Below are positions 18,241-27,187 of a stretch of 64,000 bases of DNA, in pieces. The position numbers and the translations under genes are program-made. Numbering within the stretch: position 1 is the stretch's first letter; every line of letters begins with the position of its first letter. The notes beneath the pieces were generated by a model. That model worked only from the letters and a program-made list of their open reading frames with translations. It did not search any database and was not told the origin of the DNA. The stretch spans positions 124,001-188,000 of the forward strand of contig NZ_WQHX01000002.1 in NCBI RefSeq assembly GCF_013035425.1. The letters run 5' to 3'. Origin of the DNA: Ruegeria arenilitoris. Its GTDB lineage: Bacteria > Pseudomonadota > Alphaproteobacteria > Rhodobacterales > Rhodobacteraceae.

Positions 18241-19232
18241 CCGCCCTGACGCTGAAGAATGTGAACAAATCCTTTGGCACCGTTGAAGTTCTTAAGGACA
18301 TCAATATCGAAGTGGACGAAGGAGAATTCGTGGTATTTGTCGGACCTTCAGGTTGCGGCAAGTCCACCTTGCTGCGCGTGATTGCGGGGCTTGAGGATGT
18401 AACCTCGGGTGAAGTTCGCATCGACGGCGAAATTATGAACCTTACGCCACCATCAAAGCGTGGCATAGCAATGGTTTTTCAAAGCTATGCACTCTACCCC
18501 CATCTGAATGTGCGCAAGAATATGTCACTGGCGCTGAAACAGGAGGGTCAAAGCAAAAAGGTCATCGAAGAACGTGTAGCAAAAGCCAGCAAGATGTTGA
18601 ATCTTGAGCCCTATTTGGACCGTTATCCATCCGAGCTGTCGGGTGGACAACGTCAGCGCGTTGCCATCGGACGCGCCATCGTCCGCGAGCCTAAGCTGTT
18701 TCTTTTTGATGAGCCGTTGTCCAATCTGGACGCTGCGTTGCGAATGAATACCCGGTTGGAAATCGCAAACCTTCATCAACAACTTGATGCTTCGATGATC
18801 TATGTGACTCATGATCAGACCGAGGCCATGACCTTGGCTGACAAAATCGTCGTGTTGCGAGACGGGCGCGTCGAACAAGTCGGTAACCCGATGGAGCTTT
18901 ACAACAACCCCGCCAACCAGTTTGTCGCTGGTTTTCTAGGTTCTCCGTCCATGAATTTCTTCCCCGCCGACCTTATCGGCGACAACGCGGAACTTACTAC
19001 GGGAATAAGACCTGAGGATTTGTATTTGGCTGACGAAGGTCCAATTTCCGCGCGCGTCACACATGTCGAACATTTGGGAGGCGACACAAACGTGGTTGCT
19101 ATGATGCAGGATCACCAGATCACCGCGCGGTTATTCGGTCAGCATGAAGTAGCTGCGGGGCAACCAGTCCGGTTCGGATATAATCCAGACCGAACATATA
19201 GCTTTGACCAAAAAGGTGCGCGTGTCGCTTGA
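18237..19232 (+). CDS. ABC transporter ATPase, MalK/UgpC type
   Basis: The 331-residue protein has Walker A 'GPSGCGKST', signature 'LSGGQRQR', Walker B 'LFLFDEP' and switch His in 'VTHDQTEAM', followed by a C-terminal OB-fold (TOBE) region. It drives the importer encoded upstream. The start overlaps the dehydrogenase stop (ATGA). It is the last gene of the right arm. Confidence 0.93.
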   Translation: MTALTLKNVNKSFGTVEVLKDINIEVDEGEFVVFVGPSGCGKSTLLRVIAGLEDVTSGEVRIDGEIMNLTPPSKRGIAMVFQSYALYPHLNVRKNMSLALKQEGQSKKVIEERVAKASKMLNLEPYLDRYPSELSGGQRQRVAIGRAIVREPKLFLFDEPLSNLDAALRMNTRLEIANLHQQLDASMIYVTHDQTEAMTLADKIVVLRDGRVEQVGNPMELYNNPANQFVAGFLGSPSMNFFPADLIGDNAELTTGIRPEDLYLADEGPISARVTHVEHLGGDTNVVAMMQDHQITARLFGQHEVAAGQPVRFGYNPDRTYSFDQKGARVA

Positions 19233-19284
19233 GGCCAACTTTGCGGGCGATATGATCGGACTTTGAGATTTGGGATACAAACGA

Positions 19285-19299
19285 GGCATTCTGAATGCC
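19285..19299 (+). terminator. Weak terminator-like palindrome after the ABC operon
   Basis: GGCATTCTGAATGCC forms a short stem 52 bases after the ATPase stop and is followed by CTTCTTTC. It is a weak candidate terminator for the right arm of the amino-sugar locus. Confidence 0.35.
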
Positions 19300-19610
19300 C
19301 TTCTTTCGCATAAATTTCTTCAACTAAAAAAAACCCATTTTTGTTTTTTATTATTTTTTTCAATATTTTAGTTGGTCTTTCCTTAATCATAAACTAACAA
19401 AAATTAAACGTAAATTCTATACTAATACTGACAAAGAGATGAATATTTGATCAGGACAAATCGCGAAACTTCCGGTGTAAAATTGCCGTCGAGGTCGACG
19501 CAAGACGATGCCGATAGCACCCGCAAAACTCCATTTGTTTCCGACTGGGAAATCGGCTTTTGCGAAAACCGTTGCAAGTCAAAACAATCAATCAACAATG
19601 AAAAAAAGGA
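19300..19610. other. AT-rich spacer without genes
   Basis: The stretch 19320-19440 is strongly AT-rich, with long A and T runs, unlike the surrounding DNA. No convincing gene is seen. It could hold a promoter for the broken gene that follows, or mark decayed or acquired DNA. Confidence 0.4.
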
Positions 19611-20078
19611 ATGTTAAAACGTACTTTCAGCTTGCTTATCGGCCTTACATTTTGGGCGTTTCCAGTTGAGGCAGAAGACATCCAGCCACATGATGGTCAG
19701 CGGTCCATAGAAAGTAATCTGCTCTCTCAGACCGGATGTTCAGATTCGTTACTGTAGATTGCACATGCAAAAGGAGTTTTGATCCGCATAACACACACCA
19801 AGCCCTTTGACTCCAGTGATCGCGAAGGGGTTGCATTCGATTTTGAACGTACTGAAAAAAATACTTGGACAGCGTCCCGAGATCGGGCTGAGCCAAATCA
19901 CAAAGGGGAAGCCCGAATGGAAACGCAGGTGCACCTACACGTCGATTCGTAAAAGAAAATAACAGAACATGCGCAGATGGTTGTTACTGCAACGGGCTCA
20001 CGCGGCGAAGACTTGGGAATGACGGCCTCAGGATGTGAGGTATCGTGGGAAATTATTTCGGAATGGGTATCGCACTGA
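19611..20078 (+). pseudogene. Decayed gene for a small secreted protein
   Basis: One reading frame of 156 codons starts with a clear signal peptide (MLKRTFSLLIGLTFWAFP, cleavage after VEA near residue 21). It is interrupted by TAG at 19755-19757 and TAA at 19950-19952 before ending at TGA 20076-20078. Sequence after each stop still looks protein-like, for example 'KNTWTASRDRAEP' and 'MVVTATGSRGEDLGMTASGC'. No frameshift is needed. The layout resembles uncharacterised short exported proteins of Rhodobacterales, but I cannot name the family. AAGGA abuts the ATG, a poor spacing. Confidence 0.55.
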
Positions 20079-20495
20079 ACTTGGCTGGGTTATTGCGTAA
20101 TCTGACCATTTTGTTGATGATACTGCACCGTTCGCGATCAGTGCTATAAAACAGATCACAAAACTTCTTTCAGAATTTTTGAACAAACCAGGAATGTCCT
20201 GTCAGCATACTTAAGGCGGGAGTCTCAGAGCGTCATATTTGTTGAAGGCGTCAACAAAAGTCTGAAGAGGCGTGTATTGGACTTTATCAAAGGGCGAACT
20301 TTCACCTCTGCACCCTGAAAAACTGTTGCCTACTAGGTCTTACTGAAATCTTCCGAGGTATTACCTCTACACCCTTTTTGTGCCCTTCAGTCTTGAACAG
20401 GACCCTGGATATTTCACCGGTTCCTACCAAGCACCGTTGCATGTAGAATAATTCTCACTAGCACTTTGTATATCGCTTGTCGCACTTGGTCCTGG
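20079..20495. other. Non-coding spacer with a possible coding remnant
   Basis: No intact gene is visible. On the minus strand about 20215-20345 reads as a short open stretch ending in 'TPLQTFVDAFNKYDALRLPP' and a stop. It faintly resembles the C-terminal end of an integrase-type transposase. This is weak. With the pseudogene next to it, the region looks like decaying DNA. Confidence 0.3.
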
Positions 20496-21650
20496 ATGAA
20501 TATTTCCGGTTTTCTGATAACACTAGGTGTTCTTTTTCTTGCCGGATTGGCGGCGGATCAGATCGGCAGGGTCACGCATCTTCCTCGGGTTACAACCTTG
20601 CTGTTTATTGGCTTGATCGCGGGGAATGCAGGCTTGGGATTGATCCCGACCGACGTTGCAATGTGGTTTGATGAAGTATCCATTGTAGCGCTAACGATGG
20701 TGGCGTTTCTTCTTGGCGGATCGCTGACAAAGAAGAACCTGATTCAGCACGGGCGAGCTATTCTGGCGATTTCGATTTCTATCGTGGTAGCGACCCTCTT
20801 AGTCGTAACGATCGGTTTGACAGCAATTGGGTTGGCGCCGGGGCTGGCATTGGTTTTGGCCGCGATAGCAACCGCTACCGCGCCCGCTGCTATGACGGAC
20901 GTGATCAAACAGTCCGGAATTTCGAATGGTTTCACTGAAACACTCAAGGGTATAGTTGCAATTGACGATGCTTGGGGACTGATCGTTTTCAGCGTTGTTC
21001 TGGTTCTGGCTGGTCACGCTAATGGCTGGACCGAGGTAACACTTGATGCACTGTGGGATCTAGGAGGCGCATTTATTCTGGGAATCGCATTGGGCGTGCC
21101 ATCGGCCTATCTTACTGGTCGACTAAAGCCCGGTGAGCCGATGCAGGCCGAGGCTGTGGGAATCGTTTTTCTTTCTGCTGGCCTCGCGCTTTGGCTGGAG
21201 GTTTCGTTTCTGATAACCGGAATGGTTGCGGGGTCAGTTGTCAGTAATCTGGCGCGTCACCATGACCGCCCTTTTCATGAGATTGAACATATTCAGTGGC
21301 CGTTTATGATTCTGTTCTTTCTTTTGGCTGGCGCGACGTTGGACATTGAAGCCCTCGGCCTAATGGGCTGGGCCGGCGCCATGTTCCTGGCCTCAAGAAC
21401 AATTGCGCGCCTTGTCGGGGGCTATTGTGGAGCGCGCTTGGGCGGTTTGCCACATAGAGAAGCCTTTTGGTATGGCCCTGCCCTGTTGCCACAAGCTGGT
21501 GTGGCTGTTGGAATGGCCTTGGTTGCCGGGGAACAATTTCCAAATTGGGCCGCGTCCATCATGGCCTTTACTCTGGCAAGTACGGTCGTATTTGAAGTTT
21601 TGGGTCCTCCGCTGACTTTGATGTCAATCAGACGTGCCGCTGAAAGATAA
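20496..21650 (+). CDS. Cation:proton antiporter (CPA family)
   Basis: The roughly 384-residue integral membrane protein has about 11-12 hydrophobic helices of the Na+/H+ exchanger fold. The 'GIVAIDDAWGLIVFS' segment carries the paired Asp typical of electrogenic CPA2 exchangers. It lacks the TrkA-N regulatory domain of Kef proteins. I chose ATG 20496; a TTG ten codons upstream is possible, and no strong ribosome site marks either. It probably exchanges Na+ or K+ for protons. Confidence 0.85.
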   Translation: MNISGFLITLGVLFLAGLAADQIGRVTHLPRVTTLLFIGLIAGNAGLGLIPTDVAMWFDEVSIVALTMVAFLLGGSLTKKNLIQHGRAILAISISIVVATLLVVTIGLTAIGLAPGLALVLAAIATATAPAAMTDVIKQSGISNGFTETLKGIVAIDDAWGLIVFSVVLVLAGHANGWTEVTLDALWDLGGAFILGIALGVPSAYLTGRLKPGEPMQAEAVGIVFLSAGLALWLEVSFLITGMVAGSVVSNLARHHDRPFHEIEHIQWPFMILFFLLAGATLDIEALGLMGWAGAMFLASRTIARLVGGYCGARLGGLPHREAFWYGPALLPQAGVAVGMALVAGEQFPNWAASIMAFTLASTVVFEVLGPPLTLMSIRRAAER

Positions 21651-21668
21651 TAGAACGCCCGTCAACTT

Positions 21669-22076
21669 CTAATCAGCCTGTATTGTTTCCAAGTACATAA
21701 GCAAACTTGCGAGCGGCAGTCCCGCCATCATTTTCTGACCACTCGGCAAAGTTATCGCTGTTTGTTGATCAGTTTCGAAAACGGCCCCAAAGATCGGCAT
21801 TTCACCGCCATGAGCAAGTACCATCGATCTTCCATCTACTTGGCGAGCTATAAGTTCTGTTGGGAAAACACCATCGTTCTGAGCCGCCAGCTTTGTCAGA
21901 TCGGGTGTGCGAATAGCCAGCATTTCCGCCATCGGCCCGTCCCCAGTTGCTTCAAGTCCATGACATTGCCAGCAATAAGTTCGATACAGATCATTTCCTT
22001 CCTGAACGCTCACGTCCTGAGCCAAGGCACTTCCAGCAGCCAAAAGTGTTATCAATATCCCGCGAAAAACTGGCAT
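21669..22076 (-). CDS. Periplasmic mono-haem cytochrome c
   Basis: The 135-residue protein has a signal peptide (cleavage after SALA, near residue 19) and one haem site CWQCH. A Met in 'GGEMPIFG' is the likely sixth haem ligand. It carries electrons in the periplasm; the partner is unknown. ATG 22076 follows GGAGGAGGAAG; longer starts would bury the signal peptide. It is convergent with the antiporter gene. A poor FNR-like word (TTGACTTCGCTCAT) lies about 65 bases upstream. Confidence 0.88.
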   Translation of the reverse strand: MPVFRGILITLLAAGSALAQDVSVQEGNDLYRTYCWQCHGLEATGDGPMAEMLAIRTPDLTKLAAQNDGVFPTELIARQVDGRSMVLAHGGEMPIFGAVFETDQQTAITLPSGQKMMAGLPLASLLMYLETIQAD

Positions 22077-22211
22077 CTCTTCCTCCTCCGCCCCAACTTT
22101 GCTCAATATTACATTACGCAGCAAAACCGGGACAGTTCTTTGACTTCGCTCATATTGTCTGCCCAAAAATAAGGAAATCAACGCGATGAGGTTGGTAAAT
22201 CATCTATGCAA

Positions 22212-23846
22212 TCAGTCCATATCGACATCAAATTGCGCCTCGTCTGAGCTTTCCGATGCTGGGCTGTCGCTTTTCGACTTGCCCTCGAGCAAATTCAAAT
22301 GCTTTCGGATACGCCAAAGGTGATACGAAACTCGATGTAGCCACCTAAGGGCATCAAGCCGCGACCAGACCACTTCGTCAGGCAAACTGTTTGTCGCCGC
22401 ATCGGATATTAGCAAGTCTCGACGCAGTTTTCGTTGTTGCCGCAAGAAGCGCCGCACCCGGTTCAGTGTGTTTTCGCATTTTTCAGGATCGTCAATCTCC
22501 AAGTATCTATCTGTCGCTGCAACAACTACCAATGCGAGACGCTTCAGCCGCGGATCCCGGGGCAACTCGTGAATCCTCTCTTCTTGGCCGCATCGATACA
22601 GCAACCGGTCAAGGTGATCGAGAATATGATACATACCCTTGATACTGGATATCTGCTCCTGGGACTTGCTGGATAATTCTATTTTGTCCAAATACGCACG
22701 CGTTTCCAACAAAGCTGACTCGATGTCGGACCGCCCATAATCGATATCGGTTGATCGCATGACGCCCATAACCGATCGAAGATGCGCAGTGGCGGCCGTC
22801 ACAATACGATCCACAGCGACCTTTGCCGCGTCCGCTGCTGCCTCGGGCATATCCAAAATTAGAGGATCCAGAGAATTCGTGAGAACTGAACCTCGGCAAG
22901 GTATCAAAGCCTCTATTAACCTGGCGAATGGTCGGGCAAAAGGCAGGATCAGCAAAACACCAAGAGAATTAAAAAAGGTGTGAAACGCGACGAGTGCCGT
23001 CAAAGAACTCTCGGGGTTTGACCAATTTGAAACGACCGCAGCAAACGGTCCCAACAGACAAAACGCCATTATACCTGTCATCAAGTTGTAAATCACATGG
23101 GCAAACCCAGTTCGTCGCGCCATCGTTCCACCGCCTAGCGTGGCCAGAACTGCGGTGAATGTGGTTCCAACATCCATTCCGATGACCAGAGCCGCGGCTT
23201 GGGGAAAATTCACTGCACCGGCGCTAAGCGCAGCCAAGGCCGTTGCCACGCCTGCGCTGGAAGACTGGGTAACAACTGTGATCAGGATTCCTATCAGAAC
23301 AAGTTTCAGTCGCCCAAGCAGGCTATCTGAGGGAAAGTCGGCAGGAGTCACCACGCCACGAAATGCATCTAAGCCGGACTTTAATTGCTCGATCCCAATG
23401 AAAATCAGACTGAAACCAGCCAATACCAGCCCAAAGCTGGAGATCGACTTTTTCGAGGAAAGTGCAAGCAGTGCCCCGACAAAGACAACGGGCAACATGA
23501 CTTGCCCAAGGTCCATTTTGAACCCTAACAGGGCGACCAACCAGCCAGTCATGGTCGTTCCGATATTTGCCCCAAATATGATCCCTAGCGCTTGCGGAAA
23601 AGTAAGCAGACCAGAGGCAACAAATCCGACTGCTGCAACCGTCGTTGCGCTGGACGATTGAATCGCAGCCGTAGTGACCGCACCGGTGACTGCGCCAGTA
23701 AACGGCGTCGATGTAAATCTGCCTAATATGTCCCGCAGACGGGCTCCGGCCAAAGCCTTAAGCCCGTCTGTCATTAGCAGCATTCCAACAAGGAAGAGGC
23801 CGATGCCGCCTAATGCTGGTAAAATGTCCAAAAGCATAACGAACAA
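22212..23846 (-). CDS. Na+/phosphate cotransporter family protein (NptA/YjbB type)
   Basis: The 544-residue protein has two inverted Na/Pi cotransporter repeats, each with the QSSSA signature ('AAIQSSSATTVA' and 'VTQSSSAGVA'). It then has a cytoplasmic C-terminal PhoU-like helical domain of about 200 residues. It probably moves phosphate with sodium, in many bacteria as an exporter or low-affinity uptake system. An FNR-like box lies about 110 bases upstream of the start. Confidence 0.9.
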   Translation of the reverse strand: MFVMLLDILPALGGIGLFLVGMLLMTDGLKALAGARLRDILGRFTSTPFTGAVTGAVTTAAIQSSSATTVAAVGFVASGLLTFPQALGIIFGANIGTTMTGWLVALLGFKMDLGQVMLPVVFVGALLALSSKKSISSFGLVLAGFSLIFIGIEQLKSGLDAFRGVVTPADFPSDSLLGRLKLVLIGILITVVTQSSSAGVATALAALSAGAVNFPQAAALVIGMDVGTTFTAVLATLGGGTMARRTGFAHVIYNLMTGIMAFCLLGPFAAVVSNWSNPESSLTALVAFHTFFNSLGVLLILPFARPFARLIEALIPCRGSVLTNSLDPLILDMPEAAADAAKVAVDRIVTAATAHLRSVMGVMRSTDIDYGRSDIESALLETRAYLDKIELSSKSQEQISSIKGMYHILDHLDRLLYRCGQEERIHELPRDPRLKRLALVVVAATDRYLEIDDPEKCENTLNRVRRFLRQQRKLRRDLLISDAATNSLPDEVVWSRLDALRWLHRVSYHLWRIRKHLNLLEGKSKSDSPASESSDEAQFDVDMD

Positions 23847-23956
23847 ATAACCACAATCAGATTGGCGCCGCCAAATACTTCGCTTTCGTTGTTGTCCGAT
23901 AACGAGAGCTTGCGACGCCTTGGATTAAACCTCGCAAAACTGGCGGGGTGCTTTGG

Positions 23957-23970
23957 TTGACATAGATCAA
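23957..23970. promoter_or_regulatory. FNR/CRP-type box TTGACATAGATCAA
   Basis: This matches the FNR consensus TTGAT-N4-ATCAA at nine of ten defined positions. It lies between the divergent Na/Pi cotransporter and permease genes, 111 bases from the cotransporter start. It suggests control by an FnrL-like oxygen-sensing regulator. Confidence 0.6.
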
Positions 23971-24089
23971 AGCGCATTTCACATTCGTATTGTGAGATGC
24001 GTGTGTTTCAAATGATCTTCGTTTACCACCCTGTCCCCAAGCAAAATAAACGGTGAACGGAAATTTGAAAACGTGGAAGTTCCACATAG

Positions 24090-24123
24090 GGGGTTCGACC
24101 GAAAGGGTAGCGAACCCCTTTTT
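24090..24123 (+). terminator. Terminator-like hairpin in the permease leader
   Basis: GGGGTTCG pairs with CGAACCCC across a 13-base loop and is followed by TTTTT. No plus-strand gene ends just before it. It could terminate a small RNA starting in this spacer, or act as an attenuator in the leader of the downstream permease. Confidence 0.55.
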
Positions 24124-24199
24124 GGCTGGCAAAAGATCTAATCTGACGTAGCGTGTAGGACAGGTATCACTCGACATAAATCTGGTCGGAGAATAACCG

Positions 24200-24319
24200 A
24201 TGCAAAAGTCAACGCAGGGTACAATTGAATCAGCGTCGTTTGTGCAGTCTCATCGGCAATGCTTTGGCTGCATGAACAAAAAAGAATGCGCTATGAGCAA
24301 GTTCCATGGGCACAGTTGA
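24200..24319 (+). CDS. Possible 39-residue leader peptide of the permease
   Basis: The ATG at 24200 follows GGAGAA with ideal spacing. The frame ends at TGA 24317-24319, overlapping the permease start at 24306 by 14 bases. The peptide contains three Cys, including CFGC, and a basic C-terminus. The permease itself lacks a good ribosome site, so its translation may be coupled to this frame. Coding status is uncertain. Confidence 0.35.
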   Translation: MQKSTQGTIESASFVQSHRQCFGCMNKKECAMSKFHGHS

Positions 24320-25526
24320 TTCATCGTCGCCGAAGCTAAGAAGGTCTCTGACGACTCCATTGCTGACCCTATATGGTCTTGGTGTCACTGTCGGGGCGGG
24401 CATTTATGTGCTTGTGGGTGCGACGGCAGATGTCGCCGGCCCATTTGCCGCCTTCTCTTTTCTTATCGCAGCACTTGTTGTTTCGTTGACCGCATTATCC
24501 TACGCCGAACTTGCAACGCGATATCCCGTGAGTGCGGGTGAAGCGGCCTATGTCGAGGCTGGGTTCCAACGAAATTGGATGGCCGTACTCGTTGGTCTTT
24601 CAGTCGCTGCATCCGGTGTCATATCTGCATCTGCCGTAGCGATTGGCGCTGCTTCATACCTTCACGCATTAACAGGTCTTGGGACCGCTTTTCTTACTAT
24701 TTCGGTTGTATTGGTAATGGGGCTTATAGCTCTTTGGGGCATTACTGAATCGGTTTTCGTCGCTGCAGTAATAACGATTGTAGAAATTACAGGCCTCCTT
24801 TTTGTAATTGGCTGGGGCATGTCCATTCAGGAACCGCAAGGATATGCAATCTCCGAAATGATACCTGGGCTTGGACTAGACACCTGGCGTGGGATCTTTG
24901 CGGCTTCGCTTTTGGCGTTTTTCGCATTCGTCGGGTTTGAAGATATTGCCAACGTCGCAGAAGAGGTGAAAGAACCGACGCGTACGATCCCAAAAGCCAT
25001 CTTATTGACGCTCGTTCTTGCGACTGCACTGTATTTGGGAACATCGATGACTGTCCTGCTTGTGGTTCCGATAGAAGTCCTGTCGACGTCTTCCGCCCCT
25101 CTTGCACTGGTATTTGCGAATGCGCCAGAGGCCATCAGGCAGGGCTTCGCAGCAGTTGCAATCGTGGCTACTGTCAACGGTGTCTTGATCCAAATGATCA
25201 TGGCTTCGAGAGTAATATATGGCCTTGCCGACCGGGGTCATCTGCCGAAAATTCTGGCTATGGTGCCTCAAATCACTCAGACACCAGTTGTTGCAACAGT
25301 GTTAGTAGTCGGAACGATCTTGTTTCTGACTCAAACTCTTCCAATTGGTACGCTGGCAGAACGTACCTCTCAGATCGTGCTGGGTGTCTTCGTATTGGTA
25401 AATCTTTCACTGATCCTTCTGAAGACGAGGCCCGATGCCGCTGGGTTACACTTCCGAGTTCCTTTGTTCGTACCCATTCTTGGCGTAGTAACCAGCGCAC
25501 TGCTGTTCGCGGCAGGTTTTCTATAA
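24306..25526 (+). CDS. APC superfamily amino-acid permease
   Basis: The 406-residue protein has about 12 membrane helices. The opening 'TLYGLGVTVGAGIYVLVG' is the signature first helix of the amino acid/polyamine/organocation group, and 'FFAFVGFEDIANVAEEVKEP' marks helix 6. Its substrate is unknown. ATG 24306 has no strong ribosome site of its own. The gene is probably cotranscribed with the next transporter, 44 bases downstream. Confidence 0.88.
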   Translation: MGTVDSSSPKLRRSLTTPLLTLYGLGVTVGAGIYVLVGATADVAGPFAAFSFLIAALVVSLTALSYAELATRYPVSAGEAAYVEAGFQRNWMAVLVGLSVAASGVISASAVAIGAASYLHALTGLGTAFLTISVVLVMGLIALWGITESVFVAAVITIVEITGLLFVIGWGMSIQEPQGYAISEMIPGLGLDTWRGIFAASLLAFFAFVGFEDIANVAEEVKEPTRTIPKAILLTLVLATALYLGTSMTVLLVVPIEVLSTSSAPLALVFANAPEAIRQGFAAVAIVATVNGVLIQMIMASRVIYGLADRGHLPKILAMVPQITQTPVVATVLVVGTILFLTQTLPIGTLAERTSQIVLGVFVLVNLSLILLKTRPDAAGLHFRVPLFVPILGVVTSALLFAAGFL

Positions 25527-25570
25527 ATATCAAAAGGTAAAGGGCCATAATTGACGTGCGCCGCTGACAT

Positions 25571-27187
25571 ATGAATAGGGAACAGACTTCCATAGGCGCA
25601 CAGTTGTCGGCTTGGTGGCACAGAACTTTTGTTGATCTGGCACAACAACTGCAATGGTCGTATCTGCCGCCGCTAATGGTGTATTTTGCAGCCGGAGTTT
25701 CCGGTTTGACATCGGTGGTCGGGGCCTTTTTTTTAAAAGATTACCTCGATTTATCAGCAGCTTTTGTGGCAGGCTTAGCGTTTTGGGCTGGGCTCCCGTG
25801 GATACTAAAAATGCCGTTGGGGCACATCGTTGACCTGTTTTGGCGTTGGAAGTCCCTTCTGATCCTGTTTGGTGCATCTCTGATTACGCTATCCTTGCTT
25901 ACAATGTACGGGCTAGTTTCGGCACCCGGTCGAATGGCCGACGTTATGCCGCTGGAAGACTGGTACGTGATTGCGCTTCTCTTGGCCCCATCGGGCTATG
26001 CCATTCAGGATGTCGTCGCCGATGCAATGACGGTCGAGGCAGTGCCTAAAGTGGACAACAACGGCCACCCCTTTACGCCTGAAGAAACACGCGCGCAGCA
26101 TACTACGATGCAAACCTTGGGCCGAGTTTCAATCATTTCCGGGTTTGCAGCAGTTGCGGCGGTCAACATATGGATCTTTTCCGGAACCGAAGATCTGCAA
26201 CAGACCGAACGTCTCGCTTTATACGGTCAAGTCTATCTGATTGCGCTGGTCATACCAATGCTGTCCGTTAGCGGAGTAGTGTTTCACACTTTTATCCAGC
26301 GTAAGCGCGTTCGTCAGGGGCAACCGCCGCATGCCCCGGAAGAAGCAACCGAGGTCAAGTGGCCGATTTTGCTGGGCGGCCTTGCGTTTGTTGTGCTCAG
26401 CATCGTGCTGGGAACCGCGAATTTCGAGTTTGCGCAAGAGACCATTTTTGCAGTGTCGCTAACGGTTATCCTTTACCTTATGTCTCGCCTACTTAAGGAG
26501 CTGGATCCAAAACAAGCACAAGCCTTGATCGGAACCGCAATTATCATTTTTGTTTTCCGGGCGGTTCCTTTGCCGGGTCCTGGTCTGACCTGGTTCGAAA
26601 TCGATGAGCTTGGTTTTGACGAGCAATTCCTGGCTGTACTCGCTTTGTTGACGTCTCTGCTCGCATTACTCGGACTGATAATTCTTCGACCCTATATGGC
26701 CAACCGCTCAATCGCACAGGTTGTGTTTATGTTGACGATCGCCGCAGGCGTCCTCGCTCTGCCAAATCTTGCTTTGTACTACGGGGCGCACGAATGGACT
26801 GCCGCGCGCACCGGAGGAATAGTCGATGCAAGATTTATCGCCATTCTAGACACCGCAGTAGAGTCACCGTTAGGACAAATAGCGATGGTTCCAATGTTGG
26901 CTTGGATTGCGCGAAACGCTCCTCCACAACTCAAAGCAACCTTTTTCGCGGTGATGGCATCTTTCACCAACATGGCCCTGTCTGCGAGCAGCCTCAGTAC
27001 CAAGTACCTGAATCAAAATTTCATTGTCACACGCGCGGTTACCAACCCTGATACTGGCGTCGTGACGTCGACTGCTGACTACAGCCAACTGGGGCACTTG
27101 CTGATCGCGGTGGCAATAATCTCTGTTGTGGTTCCGCTTACCGTAATTTTCCTCGTGCAGAAGTCACGCTTTCAAACCAGTGAATAA
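25571..27187 (+). CDS. BT1/folate-biopterin-transporter-like MFS protein
   Basis: The 538-residue protein has about 12-14 hydrophobic helices. The N-terminal pattern 'YFAAGVSGLTSVVGAFFLKDYLDLS' with 'WAGLPWILKMPLGHIVD' resembles the BT1/FBT branch of the major facilitator superfamily. The loop 'VVADAMTVEAVPKVDNN' is long and polar. Substrate is unknown; folates, biopterins and other solutes are carried by relatives. It directly abuts the stop of the convergent protease gene. Confidence 0.7.
   Translation: MNREQTSIGAQLSAWWHRTFVDLAQQLQWSYLPPLMVYFAAGVSGLTSVVGAFFLKDYLDLSAAFVAGLAFWAGLPWILKMPLGHIVDLFWRWKSLLILFGASLITLSLLTMYGLVSAPGRMADVMPLEDWYVIALLLAPSGYAIQDVVADAMTVEAVPKVDNNGHPFTPEETRAQHTTMQTLGRVSIISGFAAVAAVNIWIFSGTEDLQQTERLALYGQVYLIALVIPMLSVSGVVFHTFIQRKRVRQGQPPHAPEEATEVKWPILLGGLAFVVLSIVLGTANFEFAQETIFAVSLTVILYLMSRLLKELDPKQAQALIGTAIIIFVFRAVPLPGPGLTWFEIDELGFDEQFLAVLALLTSLLALLGLIILRPYMANRSIAQVVFMLTIAAGVLALPNLALYYGAHEWTAARTGGIVDARFIAILDTAVESPLGQIAMVPMLAWIARNAPPQLKATFFAVMASFTNMALSASSLSTKYLNQNFIVTRAVTNPDTGVVTSTADYSQLGHLLIAVAIISVVVPLTVIFLVQKSRFQTSE

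Larger units (their letters stand above)
23847..24199. promoter_or_regulatory. Divergent intergenic region
   Basis: This gene-free stretch separates the Na/Pi cotransporter and the amino-acid permease. It holds an FNR-like box (23957-23970) and a terminator-like hairpin on the plus strand (24090-24123). A minus-strand reading frame at 23857-24177 has no recognisable features and was not called. Confidence 0.5.

Noticed and set aside
19320..19440. AT-rich tract as an origin or transfer site
   Set aside because: No iterons, DnaA-box cluster or relaxase signature; simple AT richness is not enough.
19645..19896. Minus-strand 83-codon open frame
   Set aside because: The opposite strand carries a signal peptide and longer protein-like sequence, so this is probably a shadow of the decayed gene.
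23857..24177. Minus-strand 106-codon open frame
   Set aside because: No motif or family match, and it overlaps the FNR-like box and the hairpin.
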